DNA from: Bdellovibrionaceae bacterium UBA6776
GTDB lineage: Bacteria; Bdellovibrionota; Bdellovibrionia; Bdellovibrionales; UBA1609
Direction of reading: 5' to 3'
Assembly: GCA_002453155.1 (NCBI GenBank)
Contig: DKGG01000039.1
Coordinates: 124,001 to 188,000, forward strand
DNA: 64,000 nt
Shown here: in pieces, positions 1 through 8,763 of the stretch
Layout: every line of letters starts with the position of its first letter
Numbering within the stretch: the stretch's first letter is position 1
Notes under the pieces: model-generated
What the model was told of the DNA's origin: nothing
Databases searched by the model: none
The model's input: the letters and a program-made list of their open reading frames with translations, nothing else
Made by a program: the position numbers and the translations under genes

Positions 1-1494
1 AGAAGAGCGATCGATAAATGTGTCGACCACATCTTCAGGAATGGACTTACCCTCTCTTGTTTGGCCATGTGCCATTAAGAACTCTTTATCTACGATGAAG
101 CTTTCCATGGTTGTAGAGTGGGTCTCTGCATATCCGTATGCCGAAGAATAGCCAAGGTCATCACGTTGGTAACTGAAATCGAGACCGTGTCCCCCTTCGT
201 GAAAGGCGGTGCGGAGGTCGCCCAATCCATCATCATCATAGTTTTGCAAAATATAAATGAGAGCAGAACTCCACGATTTTTCTGAAAGTTTTTCTGCCGC
301 TAGAGTCGTTCCATTGATTTTCAAAATTTTCGGATAGGGGACAAGAACTGGATTCATGTAAGCATGGCTGTTTTTCTTTTCTCGAGGAAATCCATCCACA
401 ATAATTTGGTCCAAAACTTTTTTGGGAAACCCACTTTCCATCATGGTTTGACGCCAAAGCGAGGTGAAATTTTCTTTTTGAAAGTAAGGCTTCATCAATA
501 GAAAGGCGGGAAGTCCAAGGAAGCTGGATTCGAAAGGTTTCACCTCTGAAAGATTTTTGCCTTTTTTACGAGCCATAACTTGGTAATAACGATCAGCCAG
601 GGGTTGGGTGTCGTTCAGAATATCAGTAAGAAATTGGAGCAGCTTCTCTTTCGATTGGAATTCTTCTGTGTGGGAAAGAGATTGAGCTGCAATCTTCATT
701 TCAGCATAAGTTTTAAAACCCTTCGAATGGGCCAGCTCAGAGCGAATTTGAGCAATTCGATCCAGTTCTGCTTGAGACTTTTCAAAAACATCTCTTCCAT
801 AAGACATATACCCATCAAGAGCCAGTTTTTCATATATTTGAGTGGCCTCTTCATATGAGACTTTGCCATCGAAATAATCAGCTAAGATCTGAGATTGTTT
901 TGCGCCGTTTTGTTGAAAGACAGTTTTCTTTGGGGATTCGTTTGCGTTTTCATCAACTTTGTTGTCGAGGGTCTGTTCTTCTTGGAGAAGGGGCTTCATA
1001 TCTTCGGAGAACTGTTCAAACTTTAGAGATTTTTTGTTCTTTCTTGCAACAGCAGCGAGCTCTCCAGAAAGTCCTTCGGCAAGATCTCCCCATTTGAGTT
1101 GATCGGCTTCCCACTGAGGGTTGGTCATATAGGAAATGTACTCGTTGTAGGCTTCATCTTTTTTTTGAGTCCACTCTTCACGTTGCTCTTTGGATTCATA
1201 AAAACCGGCATCGATCATTTGATGATAAACACTGTAAGTTGCACCTACGCGGCGAAAATTTTGATGAACCGGAAAGATCTTCTCTTTGTAAAAGTTCAAA
1301 AACTTTTCTTCCGCAGATCCTTCCTTAGGAGCTGGGTTGATTTCTAATTCTTGGGTGCGAGTGTCGTCCAACACGGCAAGCAAGCGGGCGCAAGCTTCGG
1401 GAACGGAGAAATCATCTGCCAAGACGATATGGCCAAGGGTCACCGAAGACAGAACAAGAACAAGGGATGCAAATTTTTGAAACGGGAATCGCAC
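1..1494 (-). CDS. M3-like zinc metallopeptidase, secreted, partial (3' end outside window)
   Basis: The frame is open from a GTG at 1494 to base 1, giving 498 codons without a stop, so the C-terminus lies outside the window. An AGGAGG ribosome site five bases upstream of the GTG fixes the start. The first ~27 residues form a signal peptide (basic start, hydrophobic core, ALA-type end at VLA|DD), so the enzyme probably acts in the periplasm or outside. The zinc site is HEGGH at residues 432-436 (bases 187-201), followed 25 residues after the first His by Glu457 in an AETHSTTME stretch. That matches the HExxH...E(x)nE arrangement of the M3 (thimet oligopeptidase) family. The usual M3 motif is HEFGH, so the Gly here is a variant. 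The substrate is unknown; M3 enzymes cut short peptides. Family call is fairly safe, subfamily is not. Confidence 0.75.
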   Translation of the reverse strand, partial: MRFPFQKFASLVLVLSSVTLGHIVLADDFSVPEACARLLAVLDDTRTQELEINPAPKEGSAEEKFLNFYKEKIFPVHQNFRRVGATYSVYHQMIDAGFYESKEQREEWTQKKDEAYNEYISYMTNPQWEADQLKWGDLAEGLSGELAAVARKNKKSLKFEQFSEDMKPLLQEEQTLDNKVDENANESPKKTVFQQNGAKQSQILADYFDGKVSYEEATQIYEKLALDGYMSYGRDVFEKSQAELDRIAQIRSELAHSKGFKTYAEMKIAAQSLSHTEEFQSKEKLLQFLTDILNDTQPLADRYYQVMARKKGKNLSEVKPFESSFLGLPAFLLMKPYFQKENFTSLWRQTMMESGFPKKVLDQIIVDGFPREKKNSHAYMNPVLVPYPKILKINGTTLAAEKLSEKSWSSALIYILQNYDDDGLGDLRTAFHEGGHGLDFSYQRDDLGYSSAYGYAETHSTTMESFIVDKEFLMAHGQTREGKSIPEDVVDTFIDRSS

Positions 1495-1635
1495 GGGGCC
1501 TCCTTTTGAAGAACCTTAAAAATAGGGAGGGCGACGCAAGGTATCAACAAAGATCCCAAGCCTGTGAAAAGATTTTAGAATTCTCAAAGATATGGGCAGT
1601 TTCCTTGGCCTTAAATTTCCGCTACATTGCCCCTC

Positions 1636-2082
1636 ATGGAAGAAATGATTGTTCTTAGCCCCTCTCATAAAGAAGCCATTCGGGCTCTTGAAAAAGCAAA
1701 ATTGGGTCCGTCACCCACCATGGAACAGGAAATGTCCACCTGGGATGCCCGTTGGAGGGCAGAAGCCTTGGATCACTATCTCCCCCAAGGCTGGAGTTTT
1801 GGAATCCAAAAGGACGAAAAGCTGGTGGCCTACTCTTTGATTCAACCCCTTCTCTTCTTTCGAGGTTTGACTCAGACTCTTTGGGTGGAGTGGTTTTCGG
1901 CGCAAACTCCGGAATCCGCGCAGAAGTTGGTGGAGGTGGTTTACCGGTGGGCCCGAGACAAACACATCCAAGCGGTTGTGGTTGAAAGTCACAAACCCTT
2001 CGCTCAAGCTTTTGAAGAGTCTCCTTTTTCAACTGCAGTTCAAGATGGATTGTTGACTCTAAAAACTTCGAAGATGAAATAG
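1636..2082 (+). CDS. hypothetical protein, possibly GNAT-like, upstream of glpD
   Basis: A 148-residue soluble protein, with no signal peptide or membrane segment. I do not recognise it firmly. The middle (GIQKDEKLVAYSLIQP then TLWVEWFSA, followed by a helix and QAVVVES) has the strand-helix-strand order of a GNAT acyltransferase core, but no clear acetyl-CoA loop is visible. The stop lies 7 bases before glpD, so the two are probably co-transcribed. The ATG at 1636 is preferred over an in-frame TTG at 1627. No Shine-Dalgarno is visible, and TACATT lies 7 bases before the ATG. The function is unknown. Confidence 0.6.
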   Translation: MEEMIVLSPSHKEAIRALEKAKLGPSPTMEQEMSTWDARWRAEALDHYLPQGWSFGIQKDEKLVAYSLIQPLLFFRGLTQTLWVEWFSAQTPESAQKLVEVVYRWARDKHIQAVVVESHKPFAQAFEESPFSTAVQDGLLTLKTSKMK

Positions 2083-2089
2083 GAATATC

Positions 2090-3739
2090 ATGTCTAATCT
2101 TTCGGCCCTTTCGCGCTCGCAAAACCTAAAAACCCTCAAATCCAAAAACTTTGATCTTTTGATTGTAGGCGGCGGAATCACCGGAGCCGGAGTGGCGAGA
2201 GATGCAGCCTCTCGAGGCATGAATGTGGGACTCGTGGAGGCCAATGATTTTGCTTCGGGAACCAGTTCCCGATCCAGCAAGTTGGTTCACGGGGGCATTC
2301 GGTATTTGGAACAGTATGAATTTGGGCTGGTCTTTGAAGCACTTTCGGAGCGGCAACGGCTGTTCGAATTGGCCCCTAACTTGGTTCACCCTTTAAAATT
2401 TGCAATTCCTCTTTATGAAAGTGGTCGGGTGAAGCCCCAACTTCTAAAACTTGGAATGATGGCCTATGACTTTCTTTCCATGTACGATGCACCGGAGCTT
2501 CATCAGTCCTTTTCCACCAAAGAACTTCTTCAAGAATACCCTTTGCTTCAAGACAAAGAGTTGATGGGTGGATTTACCTATTATGATGCCTACATGGATG
2601 ATGATCGTCTGGTTCATGAAACTTTGCGGTCTGCGGCGGATCATGGAGCCACCATTGCGAATTTTGTAAGTGCGAACGGGCCCGTTTCTGAAGCCAACCA
2701 GATCGTTGGATTGAACTGTACGGATCACCTGAGCGGAGAGCAATTTTCCATTTCCGCAAGACATGTTGTGAGCTGTGTGGGGCCATGGACGGATCTTTTA
2801 GGACAGGCTCTTTTGCCAAAATGGCAAGAAATCATGAGGCCTTCCAAAGGGGTTCACTTGGTCTTTGAGCGCGGCCGTCTGCATTTGGAAGACGCAGTGG
2901 TCATGGCCGCTGAAAAGCGCATCGTCTTTGCCATTCCTCGAAACGAAATGACCATTGTGGGAACCACAGACACGGACTTTTCAAAAGACCCCGGGGAAGT
3001 GCGGACTCAAAGAGAGGATGTGGACTATCTGTTGAAGGTGGCTCAACGCTATTTTCCAGGAGCAAATCTTACAGAATCTGACATTGTGTCCTCCTATGCG
3101 GGAGTTCGACCCTTGGTGTGGGATGGTTCGGCTTCGGAAAGTGCCACCAGTCGAGAGCATGTGATCCTCCACAATCCTTTAGGGGTCAGCTTTGTGGCGG
3201 GAGGAAAGTACACCACCTATCGGCATATGGCAGAGCAGGCAGTGGAAGGGGTTTTGAATCTTTGGGAGTTTGAAGATCAGGTTCGTTATCAGCATTCAAA
3301 GACCTTGGAACCACTGAATCCCCTGTGCTCCAGTAGTCTTTACGAGCGCTCAAAAAGTGAAGCCTTAGAGTGGGTGGCGAACGGACGAACGGCGCTCCAG
3401 GAGCGGGAAGTTTTGAGATTGGCCGAACGCCATGGAATGGAATTTGAACACATTCTTGAAAGCTACGAAGGGCTTTTGGATCGCAATCTTTCTTCTGAAG
3501 AGAAGCTTTGGGACTTGGAGTTGAGACATGCTGTGGAAACAACCATGTGTCTGAACCTGAAGGACTTTTACTTTCGAAGAGTGCCTCTTTTTTTAGCGAG
3601 AAAAGGTCACGGTTTGGAATTTATCGAAGGTCTTTCGCAGACCATGGGGCAAATTTTGGGTTGGTCCGAGTCCGAAAGAGCTTCCCAAGTTAATGCTCTG
3701 CAAAAGCAGATTTCCTATGAGCTTTCTTGGCGCGATTGA
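2090..3739 (+). CDS. glpD: Glycerol-3-phosphate dehydrogenase, FAD-dependent (aerobic GlpD type)
   Basis: This 549-residue protein oxidises sn-glycerol-3-phosphate to dihydroxyacetone phosphate at the inner face of the membrane and feeds electrons to quinone. The FAD-binding GGGITG lies at residues 27-32, after a beta strand. It is followed by the GlpD-typical stretch GTSSRSSKLVHGGIRYLE. Further family blocks are visible: SCVGPWTD, RPSKGVHLV, IVGTTDTDF and AGVRPLV, then a C-terminal GlpD helical domain of normal length. The start at 2090 is preceded by AGGAAT. There is no glpK or glpF in the window, so glycerol uptake is encoded elsewhere, or the substrate comes from phospholipid breakdown. 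Confidence 0.95.
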   Translation: MSNLSALSRSQNLKTLKSKNFDLLIVGGGITGAGVARDAASRGMNVGLVEANDFASGTSSRSSKLVHGGIRYLEQYEFGLVFEALSERQRLFELAPNLVHPLKFAIPLYESGRVKPQLLKLGMMAYDFLSMYDAPELHQSFSTKELLQEYPLLQDKELMGGFTYYDAYMDDDRLVHETLRSAADHGATIANFVSANGPVSEANQIVGLNCTDHLSGEQFSISARHVVSCVGPWTDLLGQALLPKWQEIMRPSKGVHLVFERGRLHLEDAVVMAAEKRIVFAIPRNEMTIVGTTDTDFSKDPGEVRTQREDVDYLLKVAQRYFPGANLTESDIVSSYAGVRPLVWDGSASESATSREHVILHNPLGVSFVAGGKYTTYRHMAEQAVEGVLNLWEFEDQVRYQHSKTLEPLNPLCSSSLYERSKSEALEWVANGRTALQEREVLRLAERHGMEFEHILESYEGLLDRNLSSEEKLWDLELRHAVETTMCLNLKDFYFRRVPLFLARKGHGLEFIEGLSQTMGQILGWSESERASQVNALQKQISYELSWRD

Positions 3740-3764
3740 CTCCCACCTTGCAGCTGCCTAGACT
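3736..3764 (+). promoter_or_regulatory. candidate sigma-70 promoter of mreB
   Basis: TTGACT (3736-3741) and TAGACT (3759-3764) are separated by exactly 17 bases and match the -35/-10 consensus at 5 and 4 of 6 positions. The -35 overlaps the glpD stop codon. The mreB ATG starts only 9 bases after the -10, so a transcript would have almost no 5' leader, and no Shine-Dalgarno is present. This is a prediction from sequence alone. Confidence 0.45.
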
Positions 3765-3773
3765 ATCGGAATT

Positions 3774-4811
3774 ATGTCATTTTTAGATAAAGTCAGTGAT
3801 TACTTTTCAAACGATATTGCCATTGATCTGGGAACCGCCAACACCCTGGTTTTCGCCAAAGGACGTGGAATTATCTTGGATGAACCTTCCGTGGTGGCAG
3901 TGCAAAAGGGTGCTCGAGGAAACAAGGTCTTGGCCGTTGGTAAAGAAGCCAAAGACATGTTGGGGCGAACACCGGGAAGCATTTATGCCATCCGGCCCAT
4001 CAAAGACGGTGTGATCGCTGACTTTGAAGTGACCTCTTCCATGTTGAAGTACTTCATTTCCAAGTCCACCGGACAAAAGAAAAGTTTTATTCGTCCTCGA
4101 ATTATTATTTGTGTTCCATACGGAATCACTCAGGTGGAAAAGCGAGCGGTGAAAGAGTCTGCTCACTCTGCAGGAGCTCGAGAAGTTTATTTGGTGGAAG
4201 AGCCCATGGCTGCGGCTGTTGGAGCCGGTCTTCCCATCACGGAGCCCACAGGAAGCATGGTTGTGGACATGGGTGGAGGAACCACCGGTGTTGCGGTGAT
4301 TTCTTTGGGTGGAATTGTTTACTGTAAGTCCATTAAAGTTGCTGGGGACAAGTTTGATGAGGCCATTGCTCACTATGTTCGTCGTCAGTTCAACTTATTG
4401 ATTGGAGAAAGAACGGCAGAAAACATCAAAATTCAAATTGGAAATGCTTATCCTTTTGAGGAAGAGCGCTCTATGGAAATCAAAGGAAGAGATTTGGTTG
4501 CTGGTGCGCCAAAGACCATTGAAATCACATCTTCTCAAGTGAACGATGCTTTGATGGATCCATTGAGTGAAGTGGTTGATGCGGTTCGAACTGCGCTTGA
4601 AAAAACTCCCCCTGAACTGGCTTCGGACATTGTGGACAATGGAATCGTATTGACCGGTGGGGGCGCTTTGCTTGCCAATTTGGACATTCTTCTTCGCGAG
4701 AGAACCGGTCTTCCTGTGACCATTGCCGAAGATCCTTTGTCTTGTGTGGTGATTGGTTCGGGGCGGATGCTCGATAACATGGATCTTCTCAAGCAGCTTG
4801 CAGTGGATTGA
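3774..4811 (+). CDS. mreB: Rod shape-determining protein MreB
   Basis: A 345-residue actin-like ATPase that assembles into membrane-bound filaments and guides the cell-wall elongation machine. The start carries the amphipathic N-terminus plus the phosphate-1 loop DLGTANT (residues 18-24). Phosphate-2 is VVDMGGGTTG near 165, and the adenosine-binding loop is LTGGGALL near 290. Length and motifs are those of a complete MreB. The usual partners mreC and mreD do not follow. Downstream are a sigma-like and an anti-sigma-like gene instead, so mreB may be alone under its own promoter. Start chosen from family alignment (short N-terminal helix before DLGTANT). Confidence 0.97.
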   Translation: MSFLDKVSDYFSNDIAIDLGTANTLVFAKGRGIILDEPSVVAVQKGARGNKVLAVGKEAKDMLGRTPGSIYAIRPIKDGVIADFEVTSSMLKYFISKSTGQKKSFIRPRIIICVPYGITQVEKRAVKESAHSAGAREVYLVEEPMAAAVGAGLPITEPTGSMVVDMGGGTTGVAVISLGGIVYCKSIKVAGDKFDEAIAHYVRRQFNLLIGERTAENIKIQIGNAYPFEEERSMEIKGRDLVAGAPKTIEITSSQVNDALMDPLSEVVDAVRTALEKTPPELASDIVDNGIVLTGGGALLANLDILLRERTGLPVTIAEDPLSCVVIGSGRMLDNMDLLKQLAVD

Positions 4812-4814
4812 TGA

Positions 4815-5234
4815 ATGGATGATTCAATCATCCGTTCTTGTCTTCTTTTCTTTTTAGTCACTTTAGATGATGAAAATCGCGTGTATTCTTGTTGTGAATC
4901 TGCACTGAGTTCTGCACGCAAAGCTCAACACAAAAAAGAATTGCCCCGATTGCAGCCCTTGGTGGTGGAAGAAGCCACGAAGGTTTTTTACGATTCCCCT
5001 CGAAAGACTTTTGGAGCCCGACGGCCATTGGGTTTAACCTCGTTGCCTTCGGAAGAGCTGCGCTCTGACCTTAAAAAACTCAGTCAGAAAGTCAGCAAAG
5101 AGCAGTTTGTTTCTTTTGTTTGGAATGAAATTTCTCGAATGCCTTTGTCAGACATTGCTGAAGGCTTAAAGGTTTCTGAGGGAACCGTGGAATATCGAAC
5201 GCAAGAAGTTCTGAAAGCATGGGCTCAAGAATGA
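4815..5234 (+). CDS. sigma-factor-like helix-turn-helix protein lacking region 2
   Basis: A 139-residue protein. The C-terminal ~45 residues (FVWNEISRMPLSDIAEGL, then KVSEGTVEYRTQEVLKAW) have the layout of ECF sigma region 4: a helix, a glycine turn, and a TV-type recognition helix. The N-terminal half does not show the region 2 signature that binds core polymerase and melts the -10. It therefore may be a degenerate sigma factor or a stand-alone DNA-binding regulator. It starts 3 bases after mreB and its stop overlaps the next start (ATGA). The start is uncertain because no ribosome site is seen. The next gene looks like an anti-sigma factor, which supports the sigma reading. Confidence 0.6.
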   Translation: MDDSIIRSCLLFFLVTLDDENRVYSCCESALSSARKAQHKKELPRLQPLVVEEATKVFYDSPRKTFGARRPLGLTSLPSEELRSDLKKLSQKVSKEQFVSFVWNEISRMPLSDIAEGLKVSEGTVEYRTQEVLKAWAQE

Positions 5235-6232
5235 AAAAAAAGGACCAACTTTCTCAATTTATGGTTCGGGAACTTCTCTATGACTATGCCAAAGGAAAGC
5301 TTGAAGGCGAGCGTAAAGCCGCATTTGAAAAGATTCTTGAGGAAAACGGCGAACTGAAACTGGCTCTTAAGAACTTACAAAATTCTTTGGATCGATTGAA
5401 GGAGTTTGAGTCCGTTGAGGTGACGGAGCAGTGGAAGGAAGAATTGTCCCTTCCCCATCCCAGTTTGGCTCAGCAATTGGTTTCCTTTGAAAAAAGATTG
5501 GCTCCTCAATTTTGGAGAACCTTGCCCATCGCTTTGGTTTTAGCTGGCGCCGTGATTGGAGTTTCGCTCTTCAAACCTTGGAAGCATTTGAACTTTCAAG
5601 AAGTGGAAGTGGCTCAAGTCTCTATGTCTGATGATGATCTTCGTATGGAAGCGGCCATTGCCCTTTCGGAAAAAGACATTGAAAGTGCGATGAAGGCTCA
5701 AGAAACCCAGCAAGGTGAGAAACTTGCTGGAAGTGGTGCCAAGGCAACTTTTACGAGAGATGAGGAATCTGGAAAACCTGAAGACAAAGCTTCCGAAAAA
5801 CCTTCAGAAGAAAAAGTGGCCAAGGTTAAAAAAGCCAAGAAAATGGGCGAACTTTATCGAGGCTTCTTGTCTGTGGATGACCTGATGAAAGTCACCGAAG
5901 CCACAGTTTTGAAAATTGAGACTCTCGGCGGAAAAAAAGCAGGTCAGGTTCCTTTGGGATGGAAAAGAGATGAAGACGAGAGATATTTTCACTTTTCTAT
6001 TCCCGAGAAGAACAAACAGGCCCTTTTGGACCATCTTTCAAACTTTGGTCAAGTCCGGTTATCAAGCCAAGAACATCCACTTGTAATGCCTGAAGGGAAA
6101 ATTCGGATTATCCTAGTGGTTAAACAGAATCCGAATGTGACTCCACCAACTAAAGAGGAAAGTTCAAATTCCTCTGAGGAAATGGCCCCAAAGGAGAGTG
6201 GACAGAGTGAGCAAAAAGAGGCGACCCCGTAA
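5231..6232 (+). CDS. membrane-anchored anti-sigma-like protein
   Basis: A 333-residue protein from the ATG at 5231, which overlaps the upstream stop as ATGA; an in-frame ATG at 5219 is an alternative. The first ~60 residues (DYAKGKLEGERKAAFEKIL...) resemble an anti-sigma N-terminal helical domain without zinc ligands. One membrane segment follows at about residues 97-114 (TLPIALVLAGAVIGVSLF). Then comes a charged low-complexity linker rich in Glu/Lys/Ser, a folded domain around 210-300 (YFHFSIPEKNKQALLDHL..., similar in pattern to DUF4349-type domains), and a Ser/Glu-rich tail. Topology predicts a cytoplasmic sigma-binding part and a periplasmic sensor. Family membership is inferred from layout, not from a firm motif. 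Confidence 0.6.
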   Translation: MKKKDQLSQFMVRELLYDYAKGKLEGERKAAFEKILEENGELKLALKNLQNSLDRLKEFESVEVTEQWKEELSLPHPSLAQQLVSFEKRLAPQFWRTLPIALVLAGAVIGVSLFKPWKHLNFQEVEVAQVSMSDDDLRMEAAIALSEKDIESAMKAQETQQGEKLAGSGAKATFTRDEESGKPEDKASEKPSEEKVAKVKKAKKMGELYRGFLSVDDLMKVTEATVLKIETLGGKKAGQVPLGWKRDEDERYFHFSIPEKNKQALLDHLSNFGQVRLSSQEHPLVMPEGKIRIILVVKQNPNVTPPTKEESSNSSEEMAPKESGQSEQKEATP

Positions 6233-8144
6233 ATCGTTAAGAAGCGTTTTAATCATTTGGTTCTTGTTGTTTTCCGTGGTCCCACTTGCTTTCATCACCG
6301 GCTATTCTTTGATCAAATACGAACAAGCCATTGATCAGGAACTCTCTCAACGTTTAAAGGGAAATGCTCGAGAAATTTCTGTCATGCTGGGTGAATTCGA
6401 AAGCACTCTTTTTAGAGAAAATGAAAATCATCGCAGTGATCGCACGCTTTCTTATTTTCTTTCCACCGGAAACGAAGGTCGTGCTCGTCAGCTTCTTAAA
6501 AAATGGATCATCAGCGGTTTGGCACAAAGAATGTGGCTCTACTCTGCAGACGCACGATTAAAGATTGCTCTTTATGAAGAGGCTTCGGGGCAAGTGGGTT
6601 CAAAGTCCAATTTGGAATCCGGAGATGTGGAGATCACAGAAGGCTTCTTGAATCGTTTGGGTGACAAAGATGCGATGGGTCTTGTGGACATTCATGTGGA
6701 TCCAGGGAAAAACAAAAAGAAACCCGATGTTCGTATCGATTTGGTGGTTTTTTCGAAAGTGAAGGACAACCAAGGGCGAGTGGTTGGCTACTTGGAAGAA
6801 GTCATTTCCATGGATCGGGAGTTTCTGCAGAGTTTGCGGAATCGCATGAACACAGAGATTTTCTTTTTCCAACTCAACAAGGAAAGCGTGGCTTCCACCC
6901 ACGAAGATTTGATTCTTTATTCGGCGGAAACTTTTGCAAAAGAATTGAAGGAGGGTGATCAGCCCTTCTTTGATTTAAATGTGCGCGAAGTCCCATACAA
7001 GTTTTTGCTGAAGCCTTTGAGTTGGGGAGATGAAAAAATCATTTTAGGCTTAGGTGCCTCCAAAGAGGCGGCCCGCGCGGTCTTGAAGAACATCAATCTG
7101 GCCTTTTATTCGGTGGCGGGATTTATTGTGATTCTTTTGACAGTACTCAGTTTGGTGATTTCCAAAGTGGTGCTGAAGCCGATTTATGATGTTCTGAATG
7201 CCATTGAAAAGTCTGACTATTCCAAAGGATTGGTGGAGGTTCCAGAGAACAGCACCACCGAACTGGGACTTCTCGCAAAAAGCTTTAATGAGCTTTCAAG
7301 GCGCACTTACGAATCTCAAAAAGCGCTTCAAGTGAACGTGAAGGAATTGGAAGCTGCAAACTATGAAATCAAAGAGGCGCAGACCCGGTTGGTTCATGCA
7401 GCTAAGATGGCAAGCTTAGGTCAGTTGGTCGCAGGTGTGGCTCATGAGTTGAACAATCCCATCGGATTTATCTACAGCAACATGTCCCATCTTCGGGAAT
7501 ATTCTGAAAAATTGATTCAGCTTTTGGAAAAAGCAGAGTCTGACCCTAAGAATTTGCAAAAGTACAAAGAAGAAGCGGATTTGGAGTTTATCAAAAAAGA
7601 TCTTCCGAAGCTTATTGCCAGTTGTGAAGATGGTGCTCGTCGGACTCGAGACATCGTGGTGGGACTGAGAAACTTTTCGCGCATGGAAGAATCTAGCCTT
7701 CAATCTATGGATGTGTGCGAAGGTTTGAATAAAACTTTGGAGCTTTTAAAAGGAGAGCTGAAGAATCGCATTACGGTTGAAAAGGATTTTCAAAAGGTTC
7801 CACCAATCATGGCCTATCCTGGAGAGTTGAATCAGGTCTTTATGAACATTCTTTCAAATGCGGCTCAAGCCATTGATGGAGAGGGCGTGATTCGAGTGGG
7901 AGTGAAGACCGTTGAGAAAGATCGCATTGAGATTTCAATTTCAGATTCAGGAAAGGGCATGACCAAAGAGACGGTGGAAAAGGTGTTTGATCCGTTCTTT
8001 ACCACGAAAACTTTGGGTAAGGGCACGGGCCTAGGTTTGAGCATTTCCTACGGGGTGATTCAAAAGCATGGTGGCGAAATTCTAGTGGAGTCGGACCTTG
8101 GCAAAGGCACCACCTTCCACATCCTATTGCCATTTAAAAGTTAA
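6207..8144 (+). CDS. Sensor histidine kinase with periplasmic sensor and HAMP-like linker
   Basis: A 645-residue membrane kinase. The first membrane helix is at about 13-32. A periplasmic sensor of roughly 260 residues follows, then a second helix near 296-318, a HAMP-like region and a coiled coil. The H-box is VAHELNNP with phospho-His413. The N-box is NQVFMNILSNAAQAI, G1 is DSGKGM, F is FDPFFTTK and G2 is GKGTGLGLSIS, so catalysis looks intact. The GTG at 6207 is preferred over that at 6198, because AAGGAG at 6191-6196 is properly spaced only for the former. It overlaps the anti-sigma-like gene by 26 bases, so the two are coupled. No response regulator is adjacent; the cognate partner is unknown. 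Confidence 0.88.
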   Translation: MSKKRRPRKSLRSVLIIWFLLFSVVPLAFITGYSLIKYEQAIDQELSQRLKGNAREISVMLGEFESTLFRENENHRSDRTLSYFLSTGNEGRARQLLKKWIISGLAQRMWLYSADARLKIALYEEASGQVGSKSNLESGDVEITEGFLNRLGDKDAMGLVDIHVDPGKNKKKPDVRIDLVVFSKVKDNQGRVVGYLEEVISMDREFLQSLRNRMNTEIFFFQLNKESVASTHEDLILYSAETFAKELKEGDQPFFDLNVREVPYKFLLKPLSWGDEKIILGLGASKEAARAVLKNINLAFYSVAGFIVILLTVLSLVISKVVLKPIYDVLNAIEKSDYSKGLVEVPENSTTELGLLAKSFNELSRRTYESQKALQVNVKELEAANYEIKEAQTRLVHAAKMASLGQLVAGVAHELNNPIGFIYSNMSHLREYSEKLIQLLEKAESDPKNLQKYKEEADLEFIKKDLPKLIASCEDGARRTRDIVVGLRNFSRMEESSLQSMDVCEGLNKTLELLKGELKNRITVEKDFQKVPPIMAYPGELNQVFMNILSNAAQAIDGEGVIRVGVKTVEKDRIEISISDSGKGMTKETVEKVFDPFFTTKTLGKGTGLGLSISYGVIQKHGGEILVESDLGKGTTFHILLPFKS

Positions 8145-8183
8145 AATCAGGTGCCATACACTTTTTGGTAGCAGCAGCGCATA

Positions 8184-8212
8184 AAAAAAGCCGAGCATGA
8201 GCTCGGCTTTTT
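8184..8212. terminator. bidirectional rho-independent terminator
   Basis: An A-run, then GCCGAGC, loop ATGA, GCTCGGC and a T-run form a strong hairpin flanked by A and T tracts on both sides. It sits between the kinase gene (plus) and the small secreted-protein gene (minus) and can stop both. Confidence 0.85.
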
Positions 8213-8252
8213 CAATTCAGTGAACGCTGTTCACCAAAAGTTTAGGCGGCAA

Positions 8253-8708
8253 TTAGTTCACACGAGTGCAAGTCATAGACTCGTTGATTGGGTAGTTGCC
8301 GCTTCCAGTTTCATAGAAACCGTCAGTCACTTGAGAAAGGTTGTTGTCAACGATGCTCATAGTGATCACAAGGCTCAAGTTTCCTACGTGTTGCTCTTCT
8401 TGGTAATGCTCAGCTTGTTGTTGAATTTTAAGAGCATCGCCTTCGCACCAGCTTTGAAGAGTTCCATTGCGGAAATCTTTGGTGTCTTGCAAACGGTAAA
8501 CTTGGTTGTCCGCAGGCAAGTTTCCACCTTGATCGTTAGGATCATCGGCATTTCTGAAAGAGTAAACGGTTACACCGTTTGTCTCTGTTTGAGACAATTC
8601 CATCTTTTCAGTCCCGTCTTGATAAGTGCAAGAGTAAGTTCCAGTTAGGTTTGGACAAGCCATTGCTTGAGCGCCAAAAAGGACAAGCCCCGCGAGTAGT
8701 GATTTCAT
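8253..8708 (-). CDS. small secreted protein of unknown function
   Basis: The ATG at 8708 follows an AGGGGGG ribosome site, giving 151 residues. A signal peptide is clear (MKSLLAGLVLFGAQAMA, cleavage before CPN). The mature part starts with CPNLTGTYSCTYQDGTEKMELSQ, the pattern of a small beta-sandwich or lipocalin-like periplasmic protein. Four cysteines (including those in PNLTGTYSC and QSWCEGD) could form disulfides. The Cys right after the Ala-x-Ala site is not in a good lipobox. I do not recognise the family. It ends at the shared terminator with the kinase gene and probably is a single-gene transcript. Confidence 0.7.
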   Translation of the reverse strand: MKSLLAGLVLFGAQAMACPNLTGTYSCTYQDGTEKMELSQTETNGVTVYSFRNADDPNDQGGNLPADNQVYRLQDTKDFRNGTLQSWCEGDALKIQQQAEHYQEEQHVGNLSLVITMSIVDNNLSQVTDGFYETGSGNYPINESMTCTRVN

Positions 8709-8763
8709 ATTCCCCCCTTTAAGTTTTGGAAATTGTTTCGATTTCCTTAAATTAATTTCATTA

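Noticed and set aside
1655..2122. Long minus-strand frame opposite the gene before glpD
   Set aside because: It is rich in Pro/Arg shadow codons and has no ribosome site, while the plus-strand frame fits the glpD spacing.
8145..8172. Third copy of the 20-bp repeat after the kinase stop
   Set aside because: Only AGGTGCCA matches; the rest (TACACTTTTTGG) differs, so it was not listed as a repeat copy.
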